Counted from the stretch's first letter, positions 34,099-44,519 are shown. The stretch is DNA of 64,000 nucleotides from Parvibaculum sp. (GCA_030645235.1 JAUSMV010000012.1:62001-126000), one strand, 5' to 3'. Numbers and translations are program-made. The notes: generated by a model from the sequence alone, not told the origin.

Positions 34099-34989
34099 TT
34101 ATTTGTGCATCAAATCGTCAAGAACCGGACGGAACTGCGGCCCGATGTCGGGCCGGTCAAGCGCGTAGGCGACGTTTGCCGCTAGATAACCGATCTTGTC
34201 GCCGCAATCGTAAGTCTTGCCATCAAATTTATAGGCGAAGAAATCCTGCTCCGAGAGCAACGCGATCATGCTGTCGGTAAGCTGGATTTCGCCACCGGCA
34301 CCGGGTTTTTGCGTCGCGAGTTTTTCAAAAATTTCCGGCTGCAGCACATAGCGACCTGAAATGATGAGGTCGGACGGAGCGTCCTCGATCTTTGGTTTTT
34401 CAACCATCGCTGTGATCGAGTGCGTGCGCTCGTTAAAGGTCTTGCCAAGGGCTACCACGCCGTAGCGGTTCACGTGCTCGTGTGGGACCTGTTCAACGGC
34501 GACAACGTTGCCGCCGTGGTTGTTGTAAGTCTCGATCATCTGGGCAAGGCATCCGGGTTTGCCGTGGATCAGCATGTCGGGCAGTGTCAGGGCGAAGGGT
34601 TCGTCGCCGACGATGTCGCGGGCGCACCAGACGGCGTGGCCGAGACCCAAAGGTTCCTGCTGGCGCACAAAGCTTGCCGCTCCAAAAAGGGGACGTGTGG
34701 CCTTTAGTATTTCGATTTCAGCCGTCTTGCCGCGTGCCTTCAGCGTGGCTTCCAGCTCATAGGCGAGGTCAAAATGGTCTTCGATGGCATTTTTGCCGCG
34801 TCCGGTGACAAAGATGAAATGTTCGATGCCTGCTTCGATCGCTTCTTCAACTGCATACTGAATGACGGGCTTGTCCACGACCGTCAGCATCTCTTTAGGG
34901 ATGACCTTGGTTGCGGGCAGAAAACGCGTGCCGAGGCCCGCAACCGGAAAGACGACTTTGCGGACTTTTCTCGGAGACTTTGCGGACAT
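34099..34989 (-). CDS. galU: UTP--glucose-1-phosphate uridylyltransferase
   Basis: The product (296 aa) makes UDP-glucose from UTP and glucose 1-phosphate. The nucleotide-binding motif is GLGTRFLPATKVIPKEML (18-35), with later DKPVIQYAVEEAIEAG and a VEKPKIEDAPSDL block typical of bacterial GalU. The ATG has GAAGGAA about 6 bases upstream. It supplies the substrate of Ugd and of the initiating transferase next to it, and is convergent with that gene across 27 bases. The 228-base region behind it is shared with the divergent manC. Confidence 0.95.
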   Translation of the reverse strand: MSAKSPRKVRKVVFPVAGLGTRFLPATKVIPKEMLTVVDKPVIQYAVEEAIEAGIEHFIFVTGRGKNAIEDHFDLAYELEATLKARGKTAEIEILKATRPLFGAASFVRQQEPLGLGHAVWCARDIVGDEPFALTLPDMLIHGKPGCLAQMIETYNNHGGNVVAVEQVPHEHVNRYGVVALGKTFNERTHSITAMVEKPKIEDAPSDLIISGRYVLQPEIFEKLATQKPGAGGEIQLTDSMIALLSEQDFFAYKFDGKTYDCGDKIGYLAANVAYALDRPDIGPQFRPVLDDLMHK

Positions 34990-35217
34990 GGTGTTCCTTC
35001 AGGAGATTGGTTGGGGGCAACTGGCTGGCAAAATGTGTCGCATAAAAGGGCGGGAGACCGCAAGAATTGCTATTCTTTTGTTCTGTGCCAAACCTGTTAA
35101 AATGAAAGCAATGTCCGTGCTTCGCGACAAATGGCAGTTTATGAGCAGAAGCGGAGGGGCAAGCGGGTGGTTTTTGGTGTCTGTGGGGCAGATTGCGCCA
35201 CATGAAGGGGTTCTGTC

Positions 35218-36651
35218 GTGAGTGTATTTCCGGTGATCCTGTCTGGTGGTGTTGGCTCGCGTCTTTGGCCGACGTCGCGGGCGCTCTACCCCAAGCAGCT
35301 TTTGCCTCTGGTGTCCGAACTGACCATGCTGCAGGAAACGGCGTGCCGTGTAAGCGACCCGAAGCTTTTTGAAGCCCCGATTATTGTCTCGAATGACGAA
35401 CATCGCTTCATTATTGCCCAACAAATGCGCGAAGCAGGCATCATGCCACTTGCCCATTTGCTTGAGCCTATGGGGCGGAACACAGCACCTGCCGCCGCTG
35501 CCGCCGCCGCCTTTGTGCAGACCTATAATCCTAAAGGCGTGCTGCTGATTTTGCCGGCCGATCATCATATCCGTGACGTTGTCGCTTTTCGCGCCGCCGT
35601 GGCGCAGGGGGCCGAGCTTGCGCAGCAGGGCAAGCTTGTCACATTCGGCATTGTCCCCTCAGCGCCTGAAACAGGCTATGGCTATATCCGTCGCGGCGAG
35701 GCGATCAGTGCCGGTGCCTATGCCGTGCGTGGCTTTGTTGAAAAGCCGAATGTTGAAACAGCCAAAACCTATATGGCCGATGGCGGCTACGATTGGAATG
35801 CTGGCATTTTTATGTTCCGTGCCGATGTCATCCTTGATGAAATGCGTGTCTATTGTCCTGAAATTGTTGCGCGCTCTGCTGAAGCTGTCGTGAAGGGCAA
35901 GCGCGATCTTGATTTTCTGCGGCTTCAGCCCGAAGCTTTTGAAGCCTGCCCGTCAAACTCCATCGACTATGCGGTCATGGAACACACGAGTGTTGCCGTT
36001 GTGGTGCCCGTTAATATGGGGTGGAGCGATATCGGCAGTTGGTCGGCACTTTGGGAGACGGGTGAGCAAGACGAAGCGGGCAATGTCTCTCAAGGTGACG
36101 TGATGTCGGTCGATACGGCGAACTGCTATATTCGCGCCGAGACTGGGCTTGTTGCTACTTTGGGTGTTGAAGATCTCATCATTGTTGAGACCGGCGACGT
36201 TACGCTTGTTGCTAATCGAAACCGCGTACAGGACGTGAAGAAGATTGTTGAGCGTATTGCAGCTGAAGGCCGTAGCGAGCATCAGGTGCATAATCGCGTA
36301 CATCGACCTTGGGGTTTTTATGAAAGCCTTGATGCGGGTCCGCGTCATCAGGTGAAGCATTTGATGGTGCATCCGGGAGCGTCTCTGTCGCTCCAGCTCC
36401 ATCATCACCGTGCTGAACATTGGGTTGTCGTCAAAGGCGTGGCGCAAGTGACGGTCGGCGAGGAAGTCAAAATCCTCAATGAAAACCAATCGACCTACAT
36501 TCCCGTGGAGACAAAGCACCGGCTTGAAAATCCTGGCACCGAACCCTTGAGCATTATCGAGGTGCAATCGGGCGGCTATCTTGGTGAAGATGACATTGTG
36601 CGTTTTGACGATGTGTACGGGCGCAAGTCCGATGCCTCGGCGGCGGAATAG
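35218..36651 (+). CDS. manC: Bifunctional mannose-1-phosphate guanylyltransferase / mannose-6-phosphate isomerase
   Basis: The product (477 aa) makes GDP-mannose from mannose 1-phosphate, and its C-terminal cupin can also isomerise fructose 6-phosphate to mannose 6-phosphate. The N-terminal pyrophosphorylase signature is [16 protein letters not shown] followed by YPKQLLPL, with GYGYIRRGE and FVEKPN. The C-terminal part has RPWGFYESL and a metal-binding HHHRAEHW. The start is GTG, with AAGGGG 8 bases upstream. It is first in a tight run with hldE, galT and galK, and feeds Gmd. No phosphomannomutase gene is seen in the window. Confidence 0.94.
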   Translation: MSVFPVILSGGVGSRLWPTSRALYPKQLLPLVSELTMLQETACRVSDPKLFEAPIIVSNDEHRFIIAQQMREAGIMPLAHLLEPMGRNTAPAAAAAAAFVQTYNPKGVLLILPADHHIRDVVAFRAAVAQGAELAQQGKLVTFGIVPSAPETGYGYIRRGEAISAGAYAVRGFVEKPNVETAKTYMADGGYDWNAGIFMFRADVILDEMRVYCPEIVARSAEAVVKGKRDLDFLRLQPEAFEACPSNSIDYAVMEHTSVAVVVPVNMGWSDIGSWSALWETGEQDEAGNVSQGDVMSVDTANCYIRAETGLVATLGVEDLIIVETGDVTLVANRNRVQDVKKIVERIAAEGRSEHQVHNRVHRPWGFYESLDAGPRHQVKHLMVHPGASLSLQLHHHRAEHWVVVKGVAQVTVGEEVKILNENQSTYIPVETKHRLENPGTEPLSIIEVQSGGYLGEDDIVRFDDVYGRKSDASAAE

Positions 36652-36662
36652 CGGAAACCGAT

Positions 36663-38126
36663 ATGAGCTATAAGCAACGCCTTGCCGACGACGTTGAGCA
36701 GCTCCGCGATACGCGCATACTCTGCGTAGGCGATGTGATGCTTGATCGCTATGTTTATGGCGACGTGGTGCGCGTGTCACCGGAAGCCCCGATCCCCGTT
36801 TTGAAAGTGCGTGAAGAGCGCGCCATGCTGGGCGGCGCGGGTAATGTTGCGCGGAACCTTGCAGCTATAGGTGCGAAAGTTTCTTTCGTCAGTGTCGTTG
36901 GTGCAGATGCCGAGGGTGATGAAATTGCAGCCATGCTTGAAACGCTTGGCGAGACGGATGCCCGTCTCGTGCGCGATGCTACGCGCCGCTCAACCGTCAA
37001 AACGCGTTACGTTGGTATGAACCAGCAAATGCTACGTGCCGATCAGGAAAGCGATGCAGCTTTGAGCCTGGCGCGGCAGGATGATGTCATCGGCCATGTG
37101 CGTTCTTTCTTGCCTCATGTGCAGGTGCTTGTGTTATCTGATTACGGCAAAGGCGTTCTGACGCCGGAGGTTTGCCGCGTGGTGATCGAAGAAGCGCGCG
37201 ATCTGAATATTCCGGTCATTGTTGACCCCAAGGGGCGAAATTACAGTCCCTATGGCGGCGCGACGGTGATTACGCCCAATAAGCGTGAGCTTGGTGAGGC
37301 AACCGGCTACAGCGTTGATAGTGAGACATCCATTGTTGAGGGTGCCCGTAGCTTGATCGGACAATTCTCTATTCATTCGGTCTTGGTTACCCGCAGTCAG
37401 GATGGCATGAGCATCGTGGCGCAGGACGGTACTGTGACGCATCTTCTTGCTGAAGCGCGCGAAGTTTTCGATGTGTCGGGTGCCGGTGACACCGTGGTCG
37501 CCGTTCTGGCCAGTGCTTTGGCGGCTGGCTTGCCATTGGTTGATGCGGCTGGCCTTGCCAATGTCGCGGCCGGGCTTGTCGTGGGCAAGGTTGGTACTGC
37601 TGTTGTCTATCGCGATGAACTCACGGCAAAGCTGCGTGAGAGAAAACTTTCAACGCTCGACAATAAAGTGGCAACACAGCACATTGCACAGGACATTGCA
37701 GAGAACTGGCGGCGTAAAGGTCTGCGCGTTGGTTTCACAAATGGTTGCTTTGATCTCCTGCATCCGGGTCATGTGACATTACTTGCGCAATCGCGTGCGC
37801 TCTGTGATCGCCTTGTTGTGGGTCTTAATAGTGATGCGTCTGTCTCACGTCTCAAGGGACCGACGAGGCCCATTCAGCCTGATGTTGCGCGTGCGACTGT
37901 GTTGGCGTCACTCTCCAATGTTGATCTTGTGGTGATGTTTGAAGAGGACACGCCGGAGAATCTCATCGGCATGATCCGGCCAGACGTGCTCATCAAAGGT
38001 GGTGATTATACGGTTGAGACTATTGTCGGTGCTTCCTTTGTCCAGTCTTATGGCGGTCACATCGAAATTATCGACCTTGTTCCGGGCTTCAGCACGACGA
38101 AGACCGTTGAAAAAATGAACAGCTGA
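36663..38126 (+). CDS. hldE: Bifunctional heptose-7-phosphate kinase / heptose-1-phosphate adenylyltransferase
   Basis: The product (487 aa) performs two steps to ADP-heptose for the LPS inner core. The N-terminal ribokinase-like domain (about 1-330) has [16 protein letters not shown] and the catalytic [14 protein letters not shown]. The C-terminal nucleotidyltransferase domain has [17 protein letters not shown] with the HxGH motif, and RPIQP. Domain order and length match E. coli HldE. It is 11 bases after manC and 6 before galT, an unusual place for an LPS gene. No other heptose gene (gmhA, gmhB, hldD) is seen here. Confidence 0.95.
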   Translation: MSYKQRLADDVEQLRDTRILCVGDVMLDRYVYGDVVRVSPEAPIPVLKVREERAMLGGAGNVARNLAAIGAKVSFVSVVGADAEGDEIAAMLETLGETDARLVRDATRRSTVKTRYVGMNQQMLRADQESDAALSLARQDDVIGHVRSFLPHVQVLVLSDYGKGVLTPEVCRVVIEEARDLNIPVIVDPKGRNYSPYGGATVITPNKRELGEATGYSVDSETSIVEGARSLIGQFSIHSVLVTRSQDGMSIVAQDGTVTHLLAEAREVFDVSGAGDTVVAVLASALAAGLPLVDAAGLANVAAGLVVGKVGTAVVYRDELTAKLRERKLSTLDNKVATQHIAQDIAENWRRKGLRVGFTNGCFDLLHPGHVTLLAQSRALCDRLVVGLNSDASVSRLKGPTRPIQPDVARATVLASLSNVDLVVMFEEDTPENLIGMIRPDVLIKGGDYTVETIVGASFVQSYGGHIEIIDLVPGFSTTKTVEKMNS

Positions 38127-38132
38127 TCCTCA

Positions 38133-39173
38133 ATGCCGCTCAACATGCACCGCCATGTGAAATCTGATGGGCGCGAGTTGTTGCTCTATAGCGACATGCC
38201 CCTCGACGTTTCGGTGGGGGTGGAGATTGCGAGCGAACGTGGTTCTGCATCCCATATGCGCTGGCATCCTTTGCGGGGCGAATGGGTTGTATATGCGGCC
38301 GCGCGGCAGGCGCGCACGTTTTTACCACAAGCCAATGACTGCCCGCTTTGTCCCGCTCGCGACGGCCACGTCAGTGAAATACCATTTTCCAACTACGACA
38401 TAGCTGTTTTTGAAAACCGCTTTCCTGCGTTTTCGGCCGATGCTGCATTGGAGCAAACCCTACCCGGCGAGAATGTGAAAGTTGCAACGGGCCGTTGTGA
38501 AGTTCTCGTTTATTCATCCGATCATAATGCGAGTATCGGGCAGCTTTCTAACGCGCATCTTTCACGTCTTATTGCGGTGTGGGGTGAGCGTGTCAGCGCG
38601 TTACGCATTATGGGCTATCCCTGTGTCTTGCCGTTTGAAAATCGCGGCGAAGAAATCGGCGTGACGCTTCATCATCCGCATGGCCAGATTTATGCCTTCT
38701 CCTTTGTGCCGGCGCAGTTGCAGCGTGCGGCAGAGGCACAAGCGTCAGTGCCTGTCATTGCGCAGCTACTTGAAACACTTGATCGTGAATTGCTGGTGCG
38801 CGATGAAAGCGACGCTCTTTCCTTCGTGCCACCCTTTGCCATGCATCCTTATGAAATATGGCTCGCGCCGCGTCGTCGGGTCGCTTCGCCCGAATTGCTG
38901 AATGATATGGAGCGTGAAGCGCTTGCTGTGACGCTTGGCGATGCCGTGCGCCGGTTGGACAAGCTTTTTGGTAAGCCCATGCCTTATATCCTCACTGTTC
39001 AGACCGCACCGCGAGGCTTTGAAGATACGTTTCACATGATGGTTGAAATAAAACCATTTCTTCGCGACGTGAACAAACTCAAGTATCTCGCCGGTGTTGA
39101 GCAAGGAGCAGGCGTCTTTCTCGTTGATGTGCTGCCGGAGCAGGCGGCGCAGAAGCTCCGCGCGGTGCTTTGA
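38133..39173 (+). CDS. galT: Galactose-1-phosphate uridylyltransferase
   Basis: The product (346 aa) exchanges UMP between UDP-glucose and galactose 1-phosphate in the Leloir pathway. It contains HMRWHPLRGEWVVYAA, the zinc-binding CPLCPA, FENRFPAF, and the catalytic HPHGQIYAF (nucleophile is the second His). The gene ends TGATG, with galK starting inside the stop, so the two are coupled. The upstream genes hldE and manC run the same way with tiny gaps. Confidence 0.94.
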   Translation: MPLNMHRHVKSDGRELLLYSDMPLDVSVGVEIASERGSASHMRWHPLRGEWVVYAAARQARTFLPQANDCPLCPARDGHVSEIPFSNYDIAVFENRFPAFSADAALEQTLPGENVKVATGRCEVLVYSSDHNASIGQLSNAHLSRLIAVWGERVSALRIMGYPCVLPFENRGEEIGVTLHHPHGQIYAFSFVPAQLQRAAEAQASVPVIAQLLETLDRELLVRDESDALSFVPPFAMHPYEIWLAPRRRVASPELLNDMEREALAVTLGDAVRRLDKLFGKPMPYILTVQTAPRGFEDTFHMMVEIKPFLRDVNKLKYLAGVEQGAGVFLVDVLPEQAAQKLRAVL

Positions 39174-40225
39174 TGCAGTCGGCTTTTGTGGAAGCCTTCG
39201 GACGAACTCCTGTCGCCATCGGGCGAGCGCCGGGTCGCGTCAACCTCATTGGTGATCATACGGATTATGCTGAAGGTTTCTGTTTGCCGATGCCGCTTGT
39301 ACATGTGATCGAGGTCGCTGTTGCACCGGCACAATCTTTTCAGGCAATGAGCCTTACCAATGGTGAGATGCAAAGCTTTGATCCGTCCGGGCTGCCACGC
39401 GGGAATTGGACGGACTATATTGCAGGCTCGCTTGCTGAACTTTCCAAACTTGGCATTGAGGTCCCGCCTGTTGACGTGCTTGTGCGTTCGGACGTGCCGC
39501 AAGGTGCCGGCGTGTCGTCGTCGGCGGCTCTCGAGGTCGCAACGATCCGCGCGGCGCTGGAGCTTGCCGGTGTGACCTTGGATGATGTCGCCGTCGCGCA
39601 GGCAGCGCAGCGGGCCGAGAACCTCTATTGCGGCATGCAATGCGGTATCCTTGATCAAATGGCATCCGCCGTCGGGCGTCAGGGAGAGGCGCTGCTGCTT
39701 GATTGTCGGACAAATAGAGGTGAGTTGATCCATGTACCGTCCGTGTTCCGCTTTGCGGTTGTTCATTGCGGGCAGGAGCGCCGTTTGGTTGAGGGCGCTT
39801 ATAATGAGCGGCGCAGATCGGTTGAAGCGGCTGCCGGATTGCTAGGTGTGCGAGCGTTGCGCGATGCAAGTGCTGCGATGGCGGAGAGCCTTGTCGACCC
39901 TTTGCTGAGAATGCGCGCGCGCCATGTCGTGGGTGAGAATGAGCGTGTTTTAGCTGCTGTTGGAGCGATGAAGAATAGTCAAGCTGAACGGTTCGGCACT
40001 TTGATGGTTGAAAGCCATCGCTCACTTGCGCAAGATTTTGAAGTGTCGACGGAGGCGCTTGACCGGCTTGTTGATAGTGCGCTTGAAGCAGGTGCCTATG
40101 GTGCGCGGCTCACAGGCGCGGGCTTTGGTGGCTGTATCGTTGCTCTGTTGCCTGCGTGTGATACATCGAAATGGTGGTCGCGCGTCGCGGCGCGTAATCC
40201 TTCCGCCTGGTGCGTTCAGATATAG
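39173..40225 (+). CDS. galK: Galactokinase
   Basis: The product (350 aa) phosphorylates galactose at C1. It has the galactokinase signature GRVNLIGDHTDYAEGF, the GHMP ATP loop GAGVSSSAALEVA, and the C-terminal TGAGFGGCIVALL. The canonical Glu of GEHTDY is Asp here (GDHTDY). ATG 39173 overlaps the galT stop; a TTG just before is less likely. A perfect hairpin lies directly after the stop. No galE or galM is seen in the window. Confidence 0.94.
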   Translation: MQSAFVEAFGRTPVAIGRAPGRVNLIGDHTDYAEGFCLPMPLVHVIEVAVAPAQSFQAMSLTNGEMQSFDPSGLPRGNWTDYIAGSLAELSKLGIEVPPVDVLVRSDVPQGAGVSSSAALEVATIRAALELAGVTLDDVAVAQAAQRAENLYCGMQCGILDQMASAVGRQGEALLLDCRTNRGELIHVPSVFRFAVVHCGQERRLVEGAYNERRRSVEAAAGLLGVRALRDASAAMAESLVDPLLRMRARHVVGENERVLAAVGAMKNSQAERFGTLMVESHRSLAQDFEVSTEALDRLVDSALEAGAYGARLTGAGFGGCIVALLPACDTSKWWSRVAARNPSAWCVQI

Positions 40226-40228
40226 AGA

Positions 40229-40245
40229 TCAGGCAATGTGCCTGA
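40229..40245 (+). other. Perfect hairpin directly after galK
   Basis: TCAGGCA-ATG-TGCCTGA begins three bases after the galK stop. The 7-bp stem is perfect but no T-tract follows, so it may be an mRNA 3'-end stabiliser or a Rho-type boundary rather than an intrinsic terminator. The rest of the roughly 200-base gap to the FkbM gene shows nothing clear. Confidence 0.4.
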
Positions 40246-40425
40246 CATATTGAGGGCAGCGCCGTCGACTGCAAAGCTTATGGCGTTGGTCCTGAGATAT
40301 GGTCTGAAACAAGGCGGGGATCTTAATTGGCGCTAAAGTGAAAGCTTCGGATCGTTAAGAAGTGGGTGGAAATGACGCGGGCGGCGCGCGTATAAGGGCT
40401 TGAGCGCGAATTCGGGGAAATGATC

Positions 40426-41139
40426 ATGAAACTACGTCGTAAAATCGCATGGGCCTTGGGTTTTGACCTTTTGCGCATTCGGAAGAGTTCAAGTGCAGAA
40501 GCTTTGGTGCGGCGGTTTATTGAGCAGGTGAAACCCACTCTTGTTTTGGATGTCGGCGGCAACGAGGGGCAGTTCGCTAGCGATGCCCTGAGCGCGCCGG
40601 GAACCCACAAAGTTGTGTCGTTTGAACCGCTTAGTTCAGCGCATGGGATGCTTGTGGAGGCTTCGCGGGGCAACCCGCGATGGGAGGTCGCTAAACGCTG
40701 TGCCATTGGCGAAGCATCTGGCGTGACAAAAATTAATATTTCCAGTTTCTCGGGTTCGTCCTCGCTCCGGCCCATGAACGATACGCATCTTAATGCAGCG
40801 CCGAATACGGGTTATGTCGGTGAGGAAACGGTGGATATTTTCCGCCTTGATGACATTGCGCGCCAATACATCAAACCAGACGACCGTATTCTTCTTAAAA
40901 TCGATACGCAGGGCTATGAGCAGAACGTTCTCGACGGGGCGACCGGCATCATGGATCAGGTCGTGGCCATGCAGATCGAAGTCGCGCTTGTAGAGCTTTA
41001 CTCCGGCGAGACGCTGGCGCTTGATCTCATCAAAGGCGTGCTTGATCAGGGTTTTTCAGTCTTTGCCTTCTGCAACGGGTTCGGCGAAAAAAAGACGGGC
41101 CGGTTGCTGCAGGCTGACGTCTTTTTCATTCGCACCTGA
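40426..41139 (+). CDS. FkbM-family methyltransferase
   Basis: The product (237 aa) is a SAM-dependent O-methyltransferase of the FkbM type. It has LVLDVGGNEGQFASDAL (motif I), FEPLS, and ILLKIDTQGYEQNVLDGA, the three hallmarks of the family. Members often methylate sugars in capsule and EPS clusters. ATG 40426 has GGGGA 8-10 bases upstream; ATG 40420 two codons earlier is possible. It lies at the right end of the polysaccharide locus, convergent with the GH4 gene across 7 bases. Confidence 0.87.
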   Translation: MKLRRKIAWALGFDLLRIRKSSSAEALVRRFIEQVKPTLVLDVGGNEGQFASDALSAPGTHKVVSFEPLSSAHGMLVEASRGNPRWEVAKRCAIGEASGVTKINISSFSGSSSLRPMNDTHLNAAPNTGYVGEETVDIFRLDDIARQYIKPDDRILLKIDTQGYEQNVLDGATGIMDQVVAMQIEVALVELYSGETLALDLIKGVLDQGFSVFAFCNGFGEKKTGRLLQADVFFIRT

Positions 41140-41146
41140 AGGAAAG

Positions 41147-42460
41147 CTAGGTGAATTTCGGTAACCAGTTGCCGTGAGCGTCGATCAGCTCATCCACCAT
41201 TCTCCATATCTGATCGAGTGACAGCTCTGCGCCGACATGCGGATCGAGCATGGCCGCGTGATAGATATGCTCGCGTTTGCCGGTGGCGAGGGCCTCAACG
41301 GTCAGGGCCTGCACGTTGATATTGGTCTGCATGAGCGCTGCCAGATGGGGCGGTAGATTACCCGCATATGTTGGTGTTACGCCATTACTGTCGATGAGGC
41401 AGGGGACTTCGACGCATGTGCCTTCCGGCAGATTATCGATGAGACCGCGATTGGGGACATTGCCGTTGATTGTTGTGGGTTTGCCCGTCACCACGGAACG
41501 GATGATGCGCCCGCCATATTCACCTGAGAAATTCACGTCAATGTGATTGGCGGAGGTGAGATCGCGCTCCTGCGCATCCCATGCCGTAATCTGATCTTCG
41601 CAACGTTTGATATATTCATCAAGCGGCACATTGAACTCGGCAATGAGATCAGGCCGGTCGCGTTTGATGAACCACGGCACATATTCGGCAAAGTGCTCGC
41701 TTGACTCCGTGACGAAGTAACCAGTGCGTTTCAAAATCTCGTAGCGCACTTTGTTATGGGCAGGCATACGGCCTTCGGCTCCAATGGCTTTCAGGCGCGG
41801 ATAGAGGTCTTCACGCGTGCCGTCTGCATGGAGCTTTTCAAGGCGGGTGTAGAAAGACATGTGGTTGATGCCCGCGCATTTATAGCGAAGGTCTTTGTGG
41901 TTCTCGCCCAAATCCTGTGCGAGCTCCCATGCTGTGCCCTGTACCGAATGGCACAGACCCACATGGGCAATGTCGGGTGCCAGGCGACTCAGGGCCCAGC
42001 AATTGATCGCCATAGGATTTACATATTGGAGCATCAACGCCTTGGGGCAGAGCTCGCGCATATTATTTGCTATGTCGAGCAGTACCGGCACGGTGCGAAG
42101 TCCGCGCATGATGCCGCCAATACCCATGGTGTCGGCAATGGTCTGACGCAGACCGAATTTTTTGGGGATTTCAAAATCAATCACGGTGCCGGGTTTGAAA
42201 CCCGCGACCTGAATCATGATGATGACGAAGTCCGCACTTCTAAGTGCTTCGCGCCGGTCTGTGGTTGCGGTGATCGTTGGCGTGATACCCAAAGATGATG
42301 CGATTTTGTCGGCGACGATGCGGGAGGTTTTGAGACGGGCCTCGTCAATGTCGTGCAGTGCAATATGGCAGGTGGCAAATATATCATTCAGCAAAATATC
42401 GCCGACGAGATTCTTCATAAAAACCGTGCTACCCGCACCGATCAGGCAAATTTTGGTCAC
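41147..42460 (-). CDS. GH4-family alpha-galactosidase (NAD- and Mn-dependent)
   Basis: The product (437 aa) belongs to glycoside hydrolase family 4, cytoplasmic enzymes that cleave by a redox-elimination route with NAD+ and a divalent metal. The N-terminal Rossmann loop is CLIGAGSTVFMKNLVGD. The metal-binding GLCHSVQGTAWE (Cys) and GINHMSFYTRLE (His) blocks match the MelA-type alpha-galactosidase branch. The start is GTG with AAGGGAT 6 bases upstream. It diverges from the GH42 beta-galactosidase gene across 97 bases. No sugar transporter lies nearby. Confidence 0.88.
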   Translation of the reverse strand: MTKICLIGAGSTVFMKNLVGDILLNDIFATCHIALHDIDEARLKTSRIVADKIASSLGITPTITATTDRREALRSADFVIIMIQVAGFKPGTVIDFEIPKKFGLRQTIADTMGIGGIMRGLRTVPVLLDIANNMRELCPKALMLQYVNPMAINCWALSRLAPDIAHVGLCHSVQGTAWELAQDLGENHKDLRYKCAGINHMSFYTRLEKLHADGTREDLYPRLKAIGAEGRMPAHNKVRYEILKRTGYFVTESSEHFAEYVPWFIKRDRPDLIAEFNVPLDEYIKRCEDQITAWDAQERDLTSANHIDVNFSGEYGGRIIRSVVTGKPTTINGNVPNRGLIDNLPEGTCVEVPCLIDSNGVTPTYAGNLPPHLAALMQTNINVQALTVEALATGKREHIYHAAMLDPHVGAELSLDQIWRMVDELIDAHGNWLPKFT

Positions 42461-42557
42461 GTCATATCCCTTGCATATTTAGTCGCGCGTGCAGCATTGC
42501 CGAGCTTGCGCAGGACGTCAAATGCCGCCAACGTAAGGTAAAAGCAGGGGGAATACG

Positions 42558-44519
42558 ATGGTCGCGGCAGCAGCAATCGGCGTTTGTTACTATCCTGAGC
42601 ATTGGCCGGAAAGCATGTGGGCGGATGATGCGCGCCGGATGCGTGAGGTCGGCATTACGCGTGTACGTATCGGCGAGTTTTCCTGGTCGCGGCTTGAACC
42701 TGAAGCGGGCCGTTATGAGTTCGATTGGCTTTCCCGCGCTATTGATACGCTTCATGCTGAAGGTCTTGGCGTCATCCTTGGTACACCAACAGCGACACCG
42801 CCGAAATGGCTGGTGGATGCGATGCCGGATATGCTGGCGGTCGGCGATGATGGCCGCGTGCGGAGCTTCGGATCGCGTCGACATTATTGCTTTTCGCATA
42901 TTGGCTACCGGCGCGAATGTGCGCGTATTGTCAGTGAGCTTGCCAAACGCTTTGGTGCGCATCCCGGCGTTGTCGCGTGGCAGACGGATAATGAGTATGG
43001 CTGCCATGACACTGTGCGTTCCTATTCGCAGAGTGCGCTTTTGGGTTTTCGTCATTGGTTACAAGCACGCTATGGCACAGTTGCTGCGCTTAATGAGGCA
43101 TGGGGTAATGTGTTTTGGAGCATGGAATATTCAAGCTTCAACGAGATAGAGTTGCCATCGGGTGCGGTGACAGAAACGAACCCTTCGCATCGGGTGGACT
43201 TTGACCGCTACTCGTCGGATCAGGTGATCGCTTTCAACAAAGTGCAGACGGATGTAATCCGAGCGCGTGCGCCCACCCATCAAATTCTGCACAACTTCAT
43301 GACGTTCCATGTTGATTTCGATCATTTCGCTGTGATGGACGACATGGACATTGCGACCTGGGATTCTTACCCGCTGGGGAGCATAGATGTGTTCGAGCGC
43401 GACCTCGTGCGTAAGTCGATTTATGCGAGGACGGGTGATCCGGACCTCCAAGCTTTCCACCATGACTTATACCGCGGAACCGGTCGGGGTCGTTTTGGCA
43501 TCATGGAGCAGCAACCGGGACCTGTGAACTGGGCGCAGTACAACACGGACGCGAAACCCGGCATGATCCGGCTCTGGGGCATGGAAGGTTTTGCACATGG
43601 TGCCGAACTCGTCTCCTATTTCAGATGGCGGCAGGCGCCTTTTGCACAAGAGCAATTTCATGCCGGTCTCAATATGCCGGACAACACGCCGGATCGCGCC
43701 TTCTTTGAAGTCGAGGAATTGTCGCGCGATTTGAAAATGCTGGGCGATATGGGAACGGCAGCGCCTGCGCGCGTCGCGATTGTCTATTCCTATGAAGCGC
43801 AATGGATGTTGCGCGAACAACCGCAGGGACGGAATTTTTCTTATATTGATCAGGTCTTCTCGGCCTATCGCAGTTTGCGCGAGCTTGGCCTTGATATCGA
43901 TGTTGTCGGCACGAATGCCGATCTTGCGTCTTATGCCTTGGTCATCCTCCCGTCGATGCCCTATGTGCCGGATGCTTTTGCGTCGGCCCTGAAAGCTTTT
44001 CAGGGCACGTTGCTCGTGATGCCTCGTACGGGGAGCCGCACGCGGTCGCACCATATTCCCGACAATCTCGCCCCCGGACCGCTTGCTGATCTGCTGGGTA
44101 TTAAAGTCACCCGTGTTGAAAGTTTCAGGGTGGGGTCCGCTGTGCCGGTCACCTATGACAATGAGACATTCCGCTTTGACCGCTGGCGTGAATTTGTTGA
44201 AGTGAAATCGGCGGATGTGATTGCTCGCGACGGCGACGGCCATCCGGCTCTGACACGGAAGGTCAGGGCCTGTTATCTCACCGGATCGCCTGACCGTGCG
44301 TTGATGGAACGTCTGTTCGGGCGGCTCGTCCGCGAGGCGGGCGTAGAGACGCAAATTTTGTCGGCGGGCGTCCGGATGCGCGGGCGCGGGCGCTATCGCT
44401 TCCTTTTCAACTACGGCCCTGATCCTGTCGAAGTATCCGACTATCTCAAAGGCGACATTGTGGTTGGCGGAAAGCGCCTTGAGGTGGGGGATATTGCCGT
44501 GGCGCGGGAAGCACGCTGA
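42558..44519 (+). CDS. GH42-family beta-galactosidase
   Basis: The product (653 aa) hydrolyses terminal beta-galactosides. It opens with GVCYYPEHWPESMWADDARR and VRIGEFSWSRLEPEAGRYEF, typical of GH42. The acid/base Glu is E146 in WQTDNEYG, and the nucleophile is E317 in GIMEQQPGPVNW. A trimerisation domain and a small C-terminal beta domain follow, giving the usual length. There is no signal peptide, so the enzyme is cytoplasmic. The ATG follows CAGGGGG. Galactose released here would enter GalK and GalT encoded just upstream. Confidence 0.93.
   Translation: MVAAAAIGVCYYPEHWPESMWADDARRMREVGITRVRIGEFSWSRLEPEAGRYEFDWLSRAIDTLHAEGLGVILGTPTATPPKWLVDAMPDMLAVGDDGRVRSFGSRRHYCFSHIGYRRECARIVSELAKRFGAHPGVVAWQTDNEYGCHDTVRSYSQSALLGFRHWLQARYGTVAALNEAWGNVFWSMEYSSFNEIELPSGAVTETNPSHRVDFDRYSSDQVIAFNKVQTDVIRARAPTHQILHNFMTFHVDFDHFAVMDDMDIATWDSYPLGSIDVFERDLVRKSIYARTGDPDLQAFHHDLYRGTGRGRFGIMEQQPGPVNWAQYNTDAKPGMIRLWGMEGFAHGAELVSYFRWRQAPFAQEQFHAGLNMPDNTPDRAFFEVEELSRDLKMLGDMGTAAPARVAIVYSYEAQWMLREQPQGRNFSYIDQVFSAYRSLRELGLDIDVVGTNADLASYALVILPSMPYVPDAFASALKAFQGTLLVMPRTGSRTRSHHIPDNLAPGPLADLLGIKVTRVESFRVGSAVPVTYDNETFRFDRWREFVEVKSADVIARDGDGHPALTRKVRACYLTGSPDRALMERLFGRLVREAGVETQILSAGVRMRGRGRYRFLFNYGPDPVEVSDYLKGDIVVGGKRLEVGDIAVAREAR

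Noticed and set aside
39032-40025. Two long minus-strand open frames opposite galT/galK
   Set aside because: Both are antisense to intact signature motifs of galactokinase and GalT and show no recognisable motif or ribosome-binding site.
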